Of a stretch of DNA of 64,000 nt, positions 23,115 to 34,691 are shown in pieces. The DNA comes from Morchella semilibera (taxonomy: Eukaryota > Ascomycota > Pezizomycetes > Pezizales > Morchellaceae). How positions within the stretch are numbered: the first letter of the stretch is position 1; each line of letters starts with the position of its first letter. A program made the position numbers and the translations under genes. The stretch covers positions 1,798,001 through 1,862,000 of the forward strand of contig CM018604.1 of NCBI GenBank assembly GCA_009192285.1, given 5' to 3'. The notes under the pieces were generated by a model, which was not told where the DNA came from, made no database searches, and saw nothing but the letters and a program-made list of their open reading frames with translations.

Positions 23115-26100
23115 TCTATTGTGTCTATGGAATGGAGGTCGGTTTGCGGGTGCGATATTAATTGTAGTTAATTGTGGGAGAGTTCGGGGTTGCTGCGAGA
23201 CCCCCGCGTGCGGTAAATGTGGGGGAGTTGATCTTATCTGAACTGGTGGGTCACAGCGTATCACTCGCTGTATTTTCAAAGGAGGTTTGAGGTTTAATTG
23301 ACTGGCAATATATGATGAGGGCAAAGTACTGTGTATATATAGAGAGAGATCTCTCTAAATACTCTTAAACCTACAGGAGCTTCCACCAGCCACCAAATTA
23401 AGCTTGACTCAGTACAACTGACTCACAAGACTGATCAGACCCTGTCTTTACCTACAACATGCATACACGCTTGCACGGATAAGTATCTTCATGGCCTCCT
23501 CTATGTACATGTATGTATGTCGCTGTCATCCCAAGACGTATTTACAATTAACAAAAGGGACGAGGTAGGCTTGAGTGATTCACACATAGTCCCGTATATA
23601 CCCAGACTGTGCATTATCTATATACACAACTGAGACAAAAAAAGGATGATGGTTAATTCCACTTCATGCAGAAAGGTCCAAAAGGAAGTAGAGAGTATGG
23701 CAAACACGAGACCTCGGTAATTACATGCAGTAGTGACCGCCGAATAAGTAATATTCCAAGCACACCTTTCTAGCACTTGATTCGATTTCTCGTTGAAATG
23801 GAAGCGTGGGTTCTATGGAGTAGATTGGTGCGTTAAGGGCGCTGCTATTGTTGTTAATATCTAGTGCAGTTATACGAAGTCCTAAGAAAGTCCAAGAGGG
23901 CACCTACATGTATTTGACAGCGAGACTTCAATCTACATACATCATCAAACATCGCTATAAGACTTTGCATTTTAAGGCGCATATAAGGATAACAGGGAAT
24001 TATATAAAGCGAGTGATAGTCTGTGAAACGACGTTAATGCTTCCCAACTCCATGAATCGTCCCACATGTTGACGTGACAAACAGGTGCATGCATTTATCT
24101 ATGGCCCTATTCAGGAATGATCACAGTCACAGTCAGCTCTCAGTCTAGGACTACATGTACAGTGTCTTGCGTGACCCGATGGTCCTATTATGTTGGCCCA
24201 TAAAGGAAAAAAAAAAAGTTAGTCCTCCAGGGGTAGGGATCGAACCCACCCCCATGCGCGGCTGGGGAACCTCTCCTCCACGACCACCCCATTTCCTCCA
24301 CCGACAACCTTCTTTGCTCCTTTAAACCTAACCTGCATACATATCCACCAGACCCTGTATGCACACCAACCCAATTCTATCCCCACCACCACCTCCCTCC
24401 GGGCTCCCCGACCCCACTCACCACATACTAAACCCCGCTAATCGTTACCTTCCCTTTCTCTATAATAACACAAACTGCTACCCTCCTATGATTCTGCATA
24501 GGATGCCCACTGCCATATCCCTGCATTGGCGGTAACCATTTTACATGGAGCTGGCGGAAGATGGGCCCTTTAGGTATAGCTATAGGGTTTGGGGTTCTCG
24601 GATTGTATGTGAGTATCTGGGGAGGGGAGGGGGGGCGCTTTTGGCCTCTGTACGACGGAATGTGGCCCTTGGTTTTTGGCTCCGGTCTTTTTGGCTACTT
24701 TCTGGGCGGCCTTCTGACCATGTGAGAAGTGGTGAGGCTTCTCGCCCCGCTGAAGCTTTTTTTTTTTTTTACCCTCACATAAAATCAGCGTGTAGCCCCA
24801 TCTCCAATTTGATTTTTTAAAATTGCTATAGTAGCTAGTAAAGTAACTTGGCACGTCAATACTTTAACCCAACATGCAACACTCCAAACAGAATATTCGG
24901 AGCTTTGCCAGAGCTATCTTAGCTTACCTAGCTAGCGTTTTGGGTGCGATATCTAAACTTAACGCCCATCCACGAAACATGACGGCCAGGGCTTCTCAAG
25001 CAATGATACTAGCCAGGGCTTGTAACCTCCAATTCAGCACCCCACCTATCCAACGGCCACCAACAGCCACTTTTGAATGACCTCCATCACATACTTTTCC
25101 ACCTCCCTTCCTCCCCCACCAGCCCAGCATACCATTTGCCCATTCCGTATCTAGGAAGAGCGCCGAGTAACAGGGGCGTTCAACCTGCCAGACAGACAAA
25201 ACGGTTTAAAGATGACACCCCACAAAACCAACCTGTTGTCCTCCTACGGTTCCATCTCGGCAGGCTTGTGGTGGTCTTGATGCACCAGCCTCCGGGACGG
25301 AATCGGTGGAAGATGGACCGCTGCAATGTGGAGAATCCTTCTTCTTTAGAGCGGATGAGGGCACGTGAGAGTTTAGGTTTTGACTACCCCATCAGTTGCT
25401 TTTGGTGAGTTTCTACCTGTGTGAGATAGTTTGGACCGTTGGGGCCTCCAGCCCGGCTCCCGTACGTAGATGAACATGATTTTGAAAACGAGGTGTAGTT
25501 CTCCCTATAACTATCTCTGACTCTTCTAGACATTTATTAACAATAGAGCGCGGGTGTATGACCGCAGAAGGAACTCGACAGCTACTATAGAGTTCACCCT
25601 CAACTCCAACTCAGATATATTGTGAGACCCGCCGGCTAGTTTAGCTCTTGCCTTTAGTTACCCCAAAGCCACAAATCCTTGCGTAGAACACAAGAGTCCA
25701 AAGGCTATACTTCTTTACTCATCCAAAACCTCACTCTAGCCAATATTTCCTGTCTACAGATAGCTCTCTCTATCCATCTATGCACCCCATACACGACGGA
25801 ATAATGTTTACGCCACAAAAGATTAAAGCCCACCTACAGGATATGTAATAATTAAGAGTCTAACGCGCACCTAACCCTAGACCTTGGTAACGCACCTTAT
25901 GCACTAGATGATCTTTCTTCCCTTTACAGCTCCTCCTTCCTCTCTCTTGAACCAAAACTGGTATCTTCCCCGGCCCTGCCACTTGGTTTTGCGGATTGGT
26001 GCGATCTTTTGATCCACGCGGCGGGACCGTTGGAAGATGGCTCATTGGTTGTATTATTTTGGGGTCTTTTGACGTTGGGTACGTTTATCTTCTCCCCACC

Positions 26101-27817
26101 TCTAGCTCATGTTAGTAACCGTTGATATATCCTACTACAACCGCAGCAATAGCTCGGTAGCAAACGCTCCAGCTCTGGTTAATCTAGCAAGGTCATCAGG
26201 CAAGTTTTGGTCTATCAAACCTTGCAATAAATGGCAGGAGCTATATATCGCTAAAATATCGGTACCTATCTCCATATCACGCTTCCATTTGTATGTTAAT
26301 CCACCCCGCGCGCGCACTGTATTAAAGAATGCTTTCCACTTTCGATCATTGACTCTACCTGAATCCCCAAGATCGAAGGCTATGGGCCACGCTATTTATC
26401 TATGTTCTGGCCCGATGTTTCCTTCCCACGGCTTCGCTTAGGACCCACATATAGGCATATAGCATGCTACAATGAGCCGCAATCTTATAGGGCCGTATTA
26501 GTAGAGACCAATGATTGGAATTGCAACATATTGATCATATGGACGTAGGGAGCCAAAGATGTGGGTTGGAATGTTAAGGTTAACCCGGTTACGGGTAAAT
26601 ACCAAACATCGTAGCTATAGGTGGGGAGATCGATCCATCATGCAAATATAAATTAATAGCTCGAAAATGAAGTTAGAATTATTCCCAAGCCAGCTCAGCT
26701 TACTGGTAACAAGTGCTCTTTGCGCAACCAATGGGCTTACTGTCAGAGCCGTAAGTCTCCGAGCCCCCCGCTCCGTACATCATTCTCTTTCCCAACTGAT
26801 GTCAGGAGCAGCCTACACCTGACCCCTAACGAGGTCATTACTCAAACCTAAAGCCAAATTCGTACGTATGTACATGGGCCCATCTAATCTACAAATATAT
26901 ATCATCACCACCACCACCACCACCTATCCTATATCCCCATTAAAACCAACTCTACCCATCAGCTACACACATACATGTATGATGTACAGACATCCTCCTC
27001 CACCTTCAAGCCAATTCCCAACCTCACGATGCTCAAAGGCCTAGGGCTGAAACTCTATCTATTTTCGGCTGATGATCATGTAGGTACGTGTTGTCACTGT
27101 CGCTGGATGTAGCGATAAGGGCAACTGTTATATCGGAACGGGAAGCCCTGCAGATAAAAATCTATTTATAGTAATGAGCCTGCATGTGGCATTTTTTCAG
27201 ATCAGTGGGCCCGGGGAAGAGGGCTGTTGCATCGATATCTCGATGAAAGTGTATGTGCCTGAATTCATGATCCATAGCAGGGAGGGAATTAACACACTGC
27301 GTATTATTAAAGAGTGTAAGAGGCATTCATCAAGGGGTAGGTATACTCATTGGAAACTACATGTACTTGGCCCCCTACTGTGCGGTGCACCACACCTAAA
27401 ATTCTCCGCAACGAGCTAGCGCAGGCACAAATTATCACTCGGCCGCACCCGCAGATTCAAGGTCCATTGCCCCAGGAGCACGTTGGCAAAAATAGTGTAA
27501 AAAAAAAAAGTAATAAGAGGCCCCCCCCATGTAATACATATGCCCGCTCCATGCACATCCCTGGCAAATTTACTATTGACTTGGCGCTGTCTCACCAGAG
27601 GGGCTGAGCTCAGGGCCTACTCTACTAGGTGGAACAATAATACCTGTGGATGATCTGACACGATCGAATCCATTGTGTGCTTTTGCTTTTACTTTTGATA
27701 CTTATTCCTTTGCTTTCCTGTTTCCGTTACTTGTTGGGCTATATAGAGGGCTGGGGAGTTGCTGCTAGTTTTCCCGGAATATATCGTGTGTTCAGCCTCA
27801 TAGACTTCATTCCCACA
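23115..27817. other. Gene-poor 4.7-kb region
   Basis: No protein gene is supported; open frames are short and lack splice partners or family features. It holds five TACATGTA sites (23506, 23905, 24152, 26972, 27358), a pol III-like element (24219-24290), a CAC trinucleotide repeat near 26908 and two TATCACTCG-type motifs (23260, 27434). The last 150 bp are the chitosanase promoter. Confidence 0.55.
24210..24290 (-). ncRNA. Pol III-type element, possible tRNA relic
   Basis: On the minus strand a good B box (GGTTCGATCCC, about 24237-24247) follows, at tRNA-like distance, an A-box-like TGGAGGAGAGG (about 24270-24280), and a T-run of about 11 T (24208-24218, the A-run on the plus strand) follows as terminator. 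A T-arm hairpin (GTGGG-TTCGATC-CCTAC) and a CCCCA/TGGGG hairpin can be drawn. No 7-bp acceptor stem pairs with CCCTGGA, so it is not a normal tRNA. It could be a tRNA pseudogene, a SINE head or another pol III RNA. Confidence 0.35.
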
Positions 27818-28917
27818 ATGCGAGTCACCGCCGTTCTCCTTATCGCGGGTGCTGTTCTGCCCAGCGCCATGTCCCGCCAGATCCCCGACGCACTCCAATC
27901 CTTCTACGACCTTGTAAAAGTAGGTTCTCGCCCCTCATACACCCTCGAATCCTTACCGCAGATCTATTGACCCACCCTTTAGGACGGCCACTGCCCACAC
28001 ACGCTCCGGACCAACCTCCATAAAAATGCAGACTCGCGCGACGTTTTCCAGTATTGTACGGACGATTCTGAAAAGCTTATGTGGCTGTCGGGCCCGTCCA
28101 GCCTGGGTGACATGGACGTTGACTGCGATGGAGCCAACAACGCGTACGGTGCCTGCCAGAACGATCCCACGGGACAGAGTATCACGGCATTTCAGGATGA
28201 GGTGTCGAGCTTCGGGATAGAGGACCTTGACGCAAATCTACACAGCTATGTGGTGTTGGGGACTGGAAGGTTCGATCCGAGGGATGAGGGCGTGCACAGT
28301 TTGAGTGTGGTGGCAGTTGTGTGTGGAGGGCAGTTGGTATGTAGACTTAGACTCTGTTGTTGCACCGGGGGTGAAAGAAAGCTTGTATTGGCTTGGCTGG
28401 CAACGGCTTTGTAGATCCTGAAACTAACGAAGTTGGTGATGATAAGTTCTACGGCGTCTGGGGCGACTCTAACGCTGACGACCTCGTTGGTGAAGCTAGC
28501 TTGTCACTGGCGACAGCGTGTTATGGAAATAGGATGAATGGCAATTCCGGCCACAGCGATACGGACGTGCTGTACCTTGCCTTCCGAACCGACGAGGCCT
28601 TCCCTGGCAGGAACGCTTCCTGGTAAAATTAAAACCCGTGATCAACCCTATAAATTCAACATCTCGCTGACGCAAATAACATTTGTAGGACTGCTAAGGA
28701 CTTTGCCACCTTCGAGGATTCGCTTAGCGGTATCGGCGACGCGATGCTGGCAAGTTATCTGCCTGGTGGGAGCGGTAGCGGTAGTGGTAGCGGCAGTGGT
28801 AGTGGGGATGGTGGAAAGGGTGGAGATGGGGGAGACGAGGACACAGGCTTCGCTGTGCAGGCACCGGGTATCTGTGCGTTGCTATTTCTTTTGGGTTTTG
28901 TGACTTTGCTCGTCTAG
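27818..28917 (+). CDS. GH75 chitosanase, secreted, probable GPI anchor
   Basis: Exons 27818-27919, 27983-28336, 28447-28622 and 28689-28917 encode 286 residues. A signal peptide (MRVTAVLLIAGAVLPSAMS) leads into the GH75 fold: MDVDCDGANN, the core strand VVAVVCGGQL joined to FYGVWGDSN, then GEASLSLA. The Asp of WGDSN and the Glu of GEAS sit where the family's catalytic pair lies. The third exon must start at 28447 (acceptor GATAAG) to keep this core intact. After the domain comes a Gly/Ser linker and a final hydrophobic stretch (ALLFLLGFVTLLV), which looks like a GPI-anchor signal. GH75 enzymes cut chitosan; wall-bound placement would suit remodelling of the fungus's own wall, though this is inference. 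Confidence 0.9.
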
Positions 28918-29574
28918 TTTAAAAACCCCCATCCCTCTCTTTCATTTTATTTGATACCTGCCGATTTCTCTCACGGTAATTTGTAATACCTAGATCTTTG
29001 TTTGTATGGGTACTGATTAATCAGATTTGTTTTCATTGGGTCTTTTTTTCTTTTCTTTTCTTTTTTTTATTTATTAGGAAGGTAATAGACTTAAGACCGA
29101 ACACTGACCTCCTCGTATTTAAGGGAAAGGGAATGGGAGGAAGCTGCCGTTCTGTGATAATGTGACGGGGGATTGTGGGCGATATGGGCAGAATAAATTG
29201 TAGGTTGTTGAAAATTACAGGATGAGGGAAGGAGAGGTTTCTTCTCATTAATATATCCCAAGTCTAAACGACACGTAGATACTCACGTGCCCTAACTATG
29301 TCCTTATACAGATTGCTTTTATCACTTACTTTAGGTCACCTGAGCAGGGAGAAAATTGGTGCAAAATTGATCATTGGTAGAGTGCTGACAAAGCGCTAGA
29401 CTTTTTGGAAGATTTGTATATTTCCCTAACATAAATAAAAAGTTATATAGATAGAACACATGTGCTTAATAAAAAAAAACCCCCATTAACAATACGCATG
29501 ACATTTCATTCCCCGGACATGAGACGCACATATAGACGTCTCAGCGTCTCGCGTCAAAACCACGCATAACCTTC
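28918..29574. other. Convergent intergenic region
   Basis: Shared 3' space of the chitosanase and DPP5 genes. T-rich and A-rich tracts, a run of A then C at about 29470-29484. No gene. Confidence 0.55.
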
Positions 29575-31985
29575 TCACAACTCGGTTGGCGCCCTAGAGA
29601 CTCCTTTCCCGACATCGACAGCATCCCCCCTCTTCTTTGCTGTCCACCTATCAATCCACTCCAGCACCGTCTCATGCCAGAACAGACTGTTCTCCGGCTT
29701 CAAAACCCAGTGGTTCTCATCCGGGAATGTCAAGAACTTGCTCGGAACGCCCAACTCCTGAAGGATGTTGAAGACGGCTAGGCCCTCGCTGACAGGGAGC
29801 CTGTAGTCAAGCTCGTTGTGGATCACGAGCTGCGGCGTGGCCCAGTTTTTCACTAGCGCTGCTGGGTCCCATTTCGAATAGCCTTCACGATTCTCCCAGA
29901 TTTTGCCTTCAAACTATGGTTATTGTGAGCTTTGTCCGTCCTCCGTCAAAGATTTGTCCAGGAAAGGAGAAGGGGAAATACGTCATGTTGGGGGAAATAG
30001 AGCTCTTCGGAAGAATACTGGTTGAGGGTCGAGAATACGCCATCGTGGCAGACCAGTGCCCTGAACTTCCTTCCAAGTGGTTTTCCCTGAATGTAGTTGA
30101 TCATGTACCCGCCATAACTAGCTCCCAAGGCCACTGAATTGTCAAAGTCAATGTAATCGTACTTCTTTGAGTTCTCAAGGTACTCAAAGGCCTTCTCCAG
30201 ATCGGTATACGGTCTTCCACCTTCAACCAAGTTAGCAAGAAACAAAATCAGCTAGGGGTCCCAAGCCATACCCCATTGCCCCTGGATTCCATCTACAAAC
30301 TTCTGTCCATAACCAGTGCTTCCCGTTGGGTTCACGGCCACAACCACATAGCCATGCTCTGCAAATACAGCTGGGTTCCACCTGGTGCTCCATGAATCCG
30401 TCCAAGCGCCCTGCGGGCCGCCGTGAATGAAGAATGCCATCCTCCACTTCTTCTTGGAGTCAAAATTGCTAGGTTTTGTGATGAGCCCATGAACCTCCAC
30501 ATCGTCAGCTCCCTTGAAGGAGAAGTCTTCGACAACAATCTTCTCGAGCGATGACAACTCTTTGTCTATCTTAACAGGGGAAAGGAGTGGCGTGGTAACT
30601 TTTGAGGATGGGTCAAAAGTGAAGTATCCAGTGGATGATGTGAGAGAGTTCTTTGAGATGAGAAGCTTTCCGGTGGGAAGGGTGTGGACTCCGTTGACAG
30701 AGTTTTCGCTGATGAGTTCTTCTACGTCCTCTGAGGTAGCACCAACTATACCTGTCCTAAAAAGCTTTCCACGCCCGTTGTTTTCGGCTACGATATACAA
30801 TGCAGTACTGTCAGGAGCCCAAACGAGCTTTGATGGGGAGTTGTCCCAGTCTTTCAATAACAGGGTGGTTTTAGATGAGGAGATCTCGTAGATAAAGATC
30901 TTATTCTGGTCACTTTCGTAACCATTCTTATACATCTGCAGATATGCAATGTATTTACCATCAGGCGAGTAGGTAGGGGAAGAAGAGGCGCCTTCTGCGA
31001 GGGGATTGCCATCGGTATCTTTCTTTCCTGGGGGGTTTATTGGGTATGGCTTGCTTCCACCCGAGAAAGGTACAGTATACACCAATGTTTGCGTATTATT
31101 GGCTGGATTCAGATCTGGGGATTTTGACAAGAACGCCACTGTATCCCCATCGGGGGAAATGGTATAGTCTTCTGCGCCGCCGAAAGGGGCTACAGGCGTC
31201 TCGAGTTTCGAGCCAGATCCGAGTAGGTTGATTAAGTTTTTGTGCACAGCGTCAGTGTGCGATTCTGGGCCAGTAAAAAGTGAAGACCTTTCGGGTTTGA
31301 TATATGAATCCCAGTGACGAACAAATAGGGACTCATAAGATAGTCCTGAGGTATACTTCTTCGGGGCGGTTTCTGCGTTATAGGCATCCCCAGTCGAAGG
31401 GCTGGAAAGTGCTGATACTACAAAGTTGGGATGCTGTCCACGGACAACAGGCTTTAGGTTTGCCACGGGGGCATCGAGAGATGCAAACAATTTTTTTGTA
31501 GTTGGGCTGTGGCAGCTCGATAGCCAGAGCTGTGATCCACCTTTTACATCCGGATTCGTTTCATTGATGTACAGGATGCTATCATCGTTAAGCCATACCA
31601 CTTCCTGAACTGCAGCATCATCAAACAACACCGAAGTCGCGCCGGTGTCTAGGTTGAGCAAGCTCCATGTTGAGGTCTTACTGTGAGATTCGAAAGAGTA
31701 CGTCGAAGAATGGAAAATAGCAAGAGTCTTGATAAACGTGTAACAAAATTAGCAATTGAAGCTTATACCAAAGGTATTTGTAGGAATACTAACTCCCGCT
31801 TTGTTTGGCACGGCTTCACCCCGACGCGGCGCGCTCAAGAGGTCCCTGTTGCGCCCATAGTGTCAGCGGAGATGTCAGAGCTCACATAGGTAGAATAATG
31901 CTTACTTTGGGGTAAATTTTGCCATCACAGTTTGTGACAATGGCAAGAGAAGTGCAAAAAGGGTTGAGGGGTTAATAGATTTCAT
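29575..31985 (-). CDS. Secreted dipeptidyl-peptidase 5 (S9 family)
   Basis: Five exons starting at 31985. Exon 1 gives a signal peptide (MKSINPSTLFALLLPLSQTV). Exon 2 adds KDLLSAPRRGEAVPNKAG. Exon 3 (about 31723-30277) holds most of the beta-propeller and the start of the hydrolase domain (FFIHGGPQGAW). The introns after GIQGQWG and after FPQHD keep the frame. The catalytic triad is complete: Ser in GASYGGYM (near 30115), Asp in NELDYRLPVSEG (near 29810) and His in DENHWV (near 29720). DPP5 enzymes release X-Ala and similar dipeptides from extracellular peptides and are major secreted antigens in some fungi. It diverges from the gene at 32242 across 256 bp and converges on the chitosanase gene. 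Confidence 0.94.
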
Positions 31986-32241
31986 ATTCGAACGTTAGAG
32001 GTGGGGGAGGCGCAATTGACAGAGAATTTGTTAAGATGTGCTCTCAGGAGCTTTGTGGTACCATATGCGTCCAGGTTCGCGTTGCGGCGCCACATGCTTT
32101 CACAGCCACAGAATGTTTCAGCTTTGGGGTTAGGGCTAAATAGAACTTTATGTCGCGTCTTCCGCGAACGGTGATGTCAAACCTGTGTGAGGATCTAGTT
32201 ACAACCCTCTCGCAAATCCATCACATAACAACAGCGCAGTT
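31986..32241. promoter_or_regulatory. Divergent promoter, DPP5 / 472-aa gene
   Basis: 256 bp between opposite start codons, the tightest divergent pair in the window. No TACATGTA copy and no clear TATA box. Co-regulation is possible but not shown. Confidence 0.45.
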
Positions 32242-33841
32242 ATGCTTCCCTCTGGACCTCCTCCATACAAATGGGGAGTCAAGCCCGAAGACCAGCACAA
32301 TCCAAGGAAGCGAAAGGTTTGCGCTTAACTCCTTGGTGATCTATATACATAGTCTCTCAGGTACTAATATATTATACACATAGGCCCCGCTTCTTGAAGA
32401 AATGCTAGTCACATTCCCAGAGTGAATTCCCATTATCCAAAAGCCTCCGGCTCCTCGATTGAAGTTGCTGACCTCAAAGCAGTTCTAAGCGGCTTTCTCC
32501 GTCTACGGGCAATAAGTATGAAGACATCGTAAAGTATATGAAGGAACGTCATAGTGAACAGAGGTTCGTTAAAGCTTGCGTACTGGCGCTAAGGGAGGTA
32601 CACTAACATCTTGAAGACAGCGACTACTGAGCCGACATGAGCAGGAATTCAACGAATGGAAAGAAGGGACCATCAGCAGTATTGACTTCGAAACAACCCA
32701 ATTTTACTTCCCCCCAAGTCGCCCAAGTTCCATAATGCTTCCCGAGTCCATTGACCTGATATCTACCCCTGAGGCGAGTGCCGCATTGCAGCGATTACCG
32801 GCATCACGTCGAAATGTTATAATTTCGTCGGACCAATTTAAAATTCCTGAAGATCTCCTAGTAAAAGATAGCTGCCAGCTATCACATCCCGAATTTGCCG
32901 CTGAAATCGCAAGGCACGGAGTCGCAATGAGAAATAGGATGAGAAAAGAGGAGCAGGAATTAAGAATATATCAGAATGATGCGATATCTATATTCTTCCA
33001 AGCCCTTGAGCGAAACCAACCAGAGAAGTATGGCAAAAATGGGAGCAACTCAAAGAAGATAGTCCCCACTGCCTATAAGGCGCCCACCTTTGGGCCATAC
33101 AATCCGCTCGCCAACAAGACAGGCCTTGGGATAGAAGATCGGCGTCCCCCACCTCCACCTCCTCTTTCTATTCCCAAAGCTCCTGGTACAATCTCTACTG
33201 GGAGTACTCCTCGGACAACTTTATTTACTCCAGCCGATAATGATATAGTCATGAGAGATGCTCCACTAGTCCCAAGGCCAGATGCTGCATCTCCAGTATT
33301 ACCGTCGCCAGGTATTAGTCGGGATCCCCGCAAGCCACCACCACATATTGACCCATATAAGATGAGGGTTGATCAGATACCACCTTCAAATATACCCCCA
33401 AATTCCTCCAAGGCTCGAGGCGAAAATCCACCACAGTATACTCGCCATGATGAACCACACCCATCAAACCCCTACAGACGGCGGGAGGATCCATACTCCT
33501 CTCGGCGAGAAAATATCGAACCACAAACGCACAGGATTGCCTACAGCAATAAGTTCAAGTCTCCAAAATCACCATCCGTACGTAGCCCTCACAATGAATA
33601 TGGTGGAACATATAAGGTATCGAGACGAGAAAGCGATCGAATAGGAGAACAATCACCCGGTGCCAGGAGAGATGGCGGAACATATAAGGTGTCGAGACGA
33701 GAAAGCGATCGAATAGGAGAACAATCACCGGGTGCCAGGAGAGATGGTGGTGGGAGGGGGGCAAGTCCAAGAAACCCCAATGCAACGGATTCGGGGGAAG
33801 CGTATTACAGGAGGTCGAGTATGACGAACATAAGGCGTTGA
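32242..33841 (+). CDS. 472-residue protein of unknown function
   Basis: Exons 32242-32316, 32384-32421, 32483-32563 and 32617-33841 give 472 residues with all phases closing. I do not recognise the family. Residues 1-130 (MLPSGPPPYKWGVKPEDQHN at the start, then LLEEMLVTFPDSKRLSPS and KYEDIVKYMKERHSEQRQRL) look folded and partly helical. A second helical, charged region spans about 130-240, with MRNRMRKEEQELRIYQNDA. The C-terminal half is disordered, rich in Pro/Arg/Ser, and contains a perfect or near-perfect 24-residue tandem duplication (72 bp, about 33602-33745) with GGTYKVSRRESDRIGEQSPG as its core. Arg-Ser-rich tails of this sort occur in nuclear and RNA-binding proteins, but that is only suggestive. 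Confidence 0.78.
33602..33745 (+). repeat. 72-bp coding tandem duplication
   Basis: Two adjacent 72-bp copies differing at only a few bases (for example GGTGGA/GGCGGA at the start), coding the 24-residue duplication of the unknown 472-aa protein. The near-identity points to a recent event or ongoing homogenisation. Confidence 0.85.
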
Positions 33842-34691
33842 AAACTTGAGTTATTGTTGATGATGGTGATTTTCTCGTATACCCTCTTTACTTGTTACAT
33901 CGGTGTTGGGCGTTTGGTTTTATGATCTTCTCACTAAGATACCTACAAATCAATGTTCGGACTCTACATGTGTATTACGTTCATGTGGGTAGTAAAGTGT
34001 AGGCATTGCTCACCCCTGTATCAATGTTCCCCCAATCCTCTTCGAGCAAGCGTAGGCACAACCCACAAACCCATAAACACTAGTCCACATTCATACATGT
34101 AATTGTAACTGCTTTTGAAGCAGAAACATATAATATGTGTACTCCTGGTCATTATGAATAGACATTTAGTTTGAATTAAATTCGTTAGAGTGAAGTTCTT
34201 GAGGTGATAGGCTGAGACACAGCTTAGGCGGGCACACGACAATTGTTAAACAGGAATTCCTTGAAAATACACCAATTAGAGTAGGTAAGGTCTGTGACTC
34301 GCAGAAACGATCTTAGTGGGCTTTCCGAGCAGGTGACGAATGAGCTGGTGGTCGGTTACCTGGTGAGCCTCCACAACTTCCTGCTCTCCTTCCCTTCTTC
34401 TTCCTTCTTCCCCCACCACCACCCCCATCCCCAGTTCCACTCCACAATAGTATATCTCACAAATCCAGGTAAGAAATTTCTCTTCTGTTCCAACCTGTCC
34501 TTTTCACCTCGCCTATTGCACTTGTACTAAGCCTCTCACCCCGCGTCTTACCACAATCAACCCCGCATTTTTCTTTCTTTTTCTTCTCTCCCTAACTCCT
34601 CCCCACCTTCCATCCGCTAATCTCTTGATTTCTGTGGAACGAAGAACTATAAAGCTAAGAAGTTTTCCTAAAAGCGAGAATTTTCAAGGAA
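33842..34691. other. Intergenic region
   Basis: 3' region of the 472-aa gene and promoter of the coiled-coil/RGG gene. One TACATGTA at 34094-34101. A strong CT-rich block (about 34380-34620) precedes the next start, as expected of a fungal pyrimidine-rich promoter. No gene. Confidence 0.55.

Noticed and set aside
24210-24290. Ordinary tRNA gene
   Set aside because: B box and T-arm are good but no acceptor stem can be formed, so only a pol III-like element is claimed.
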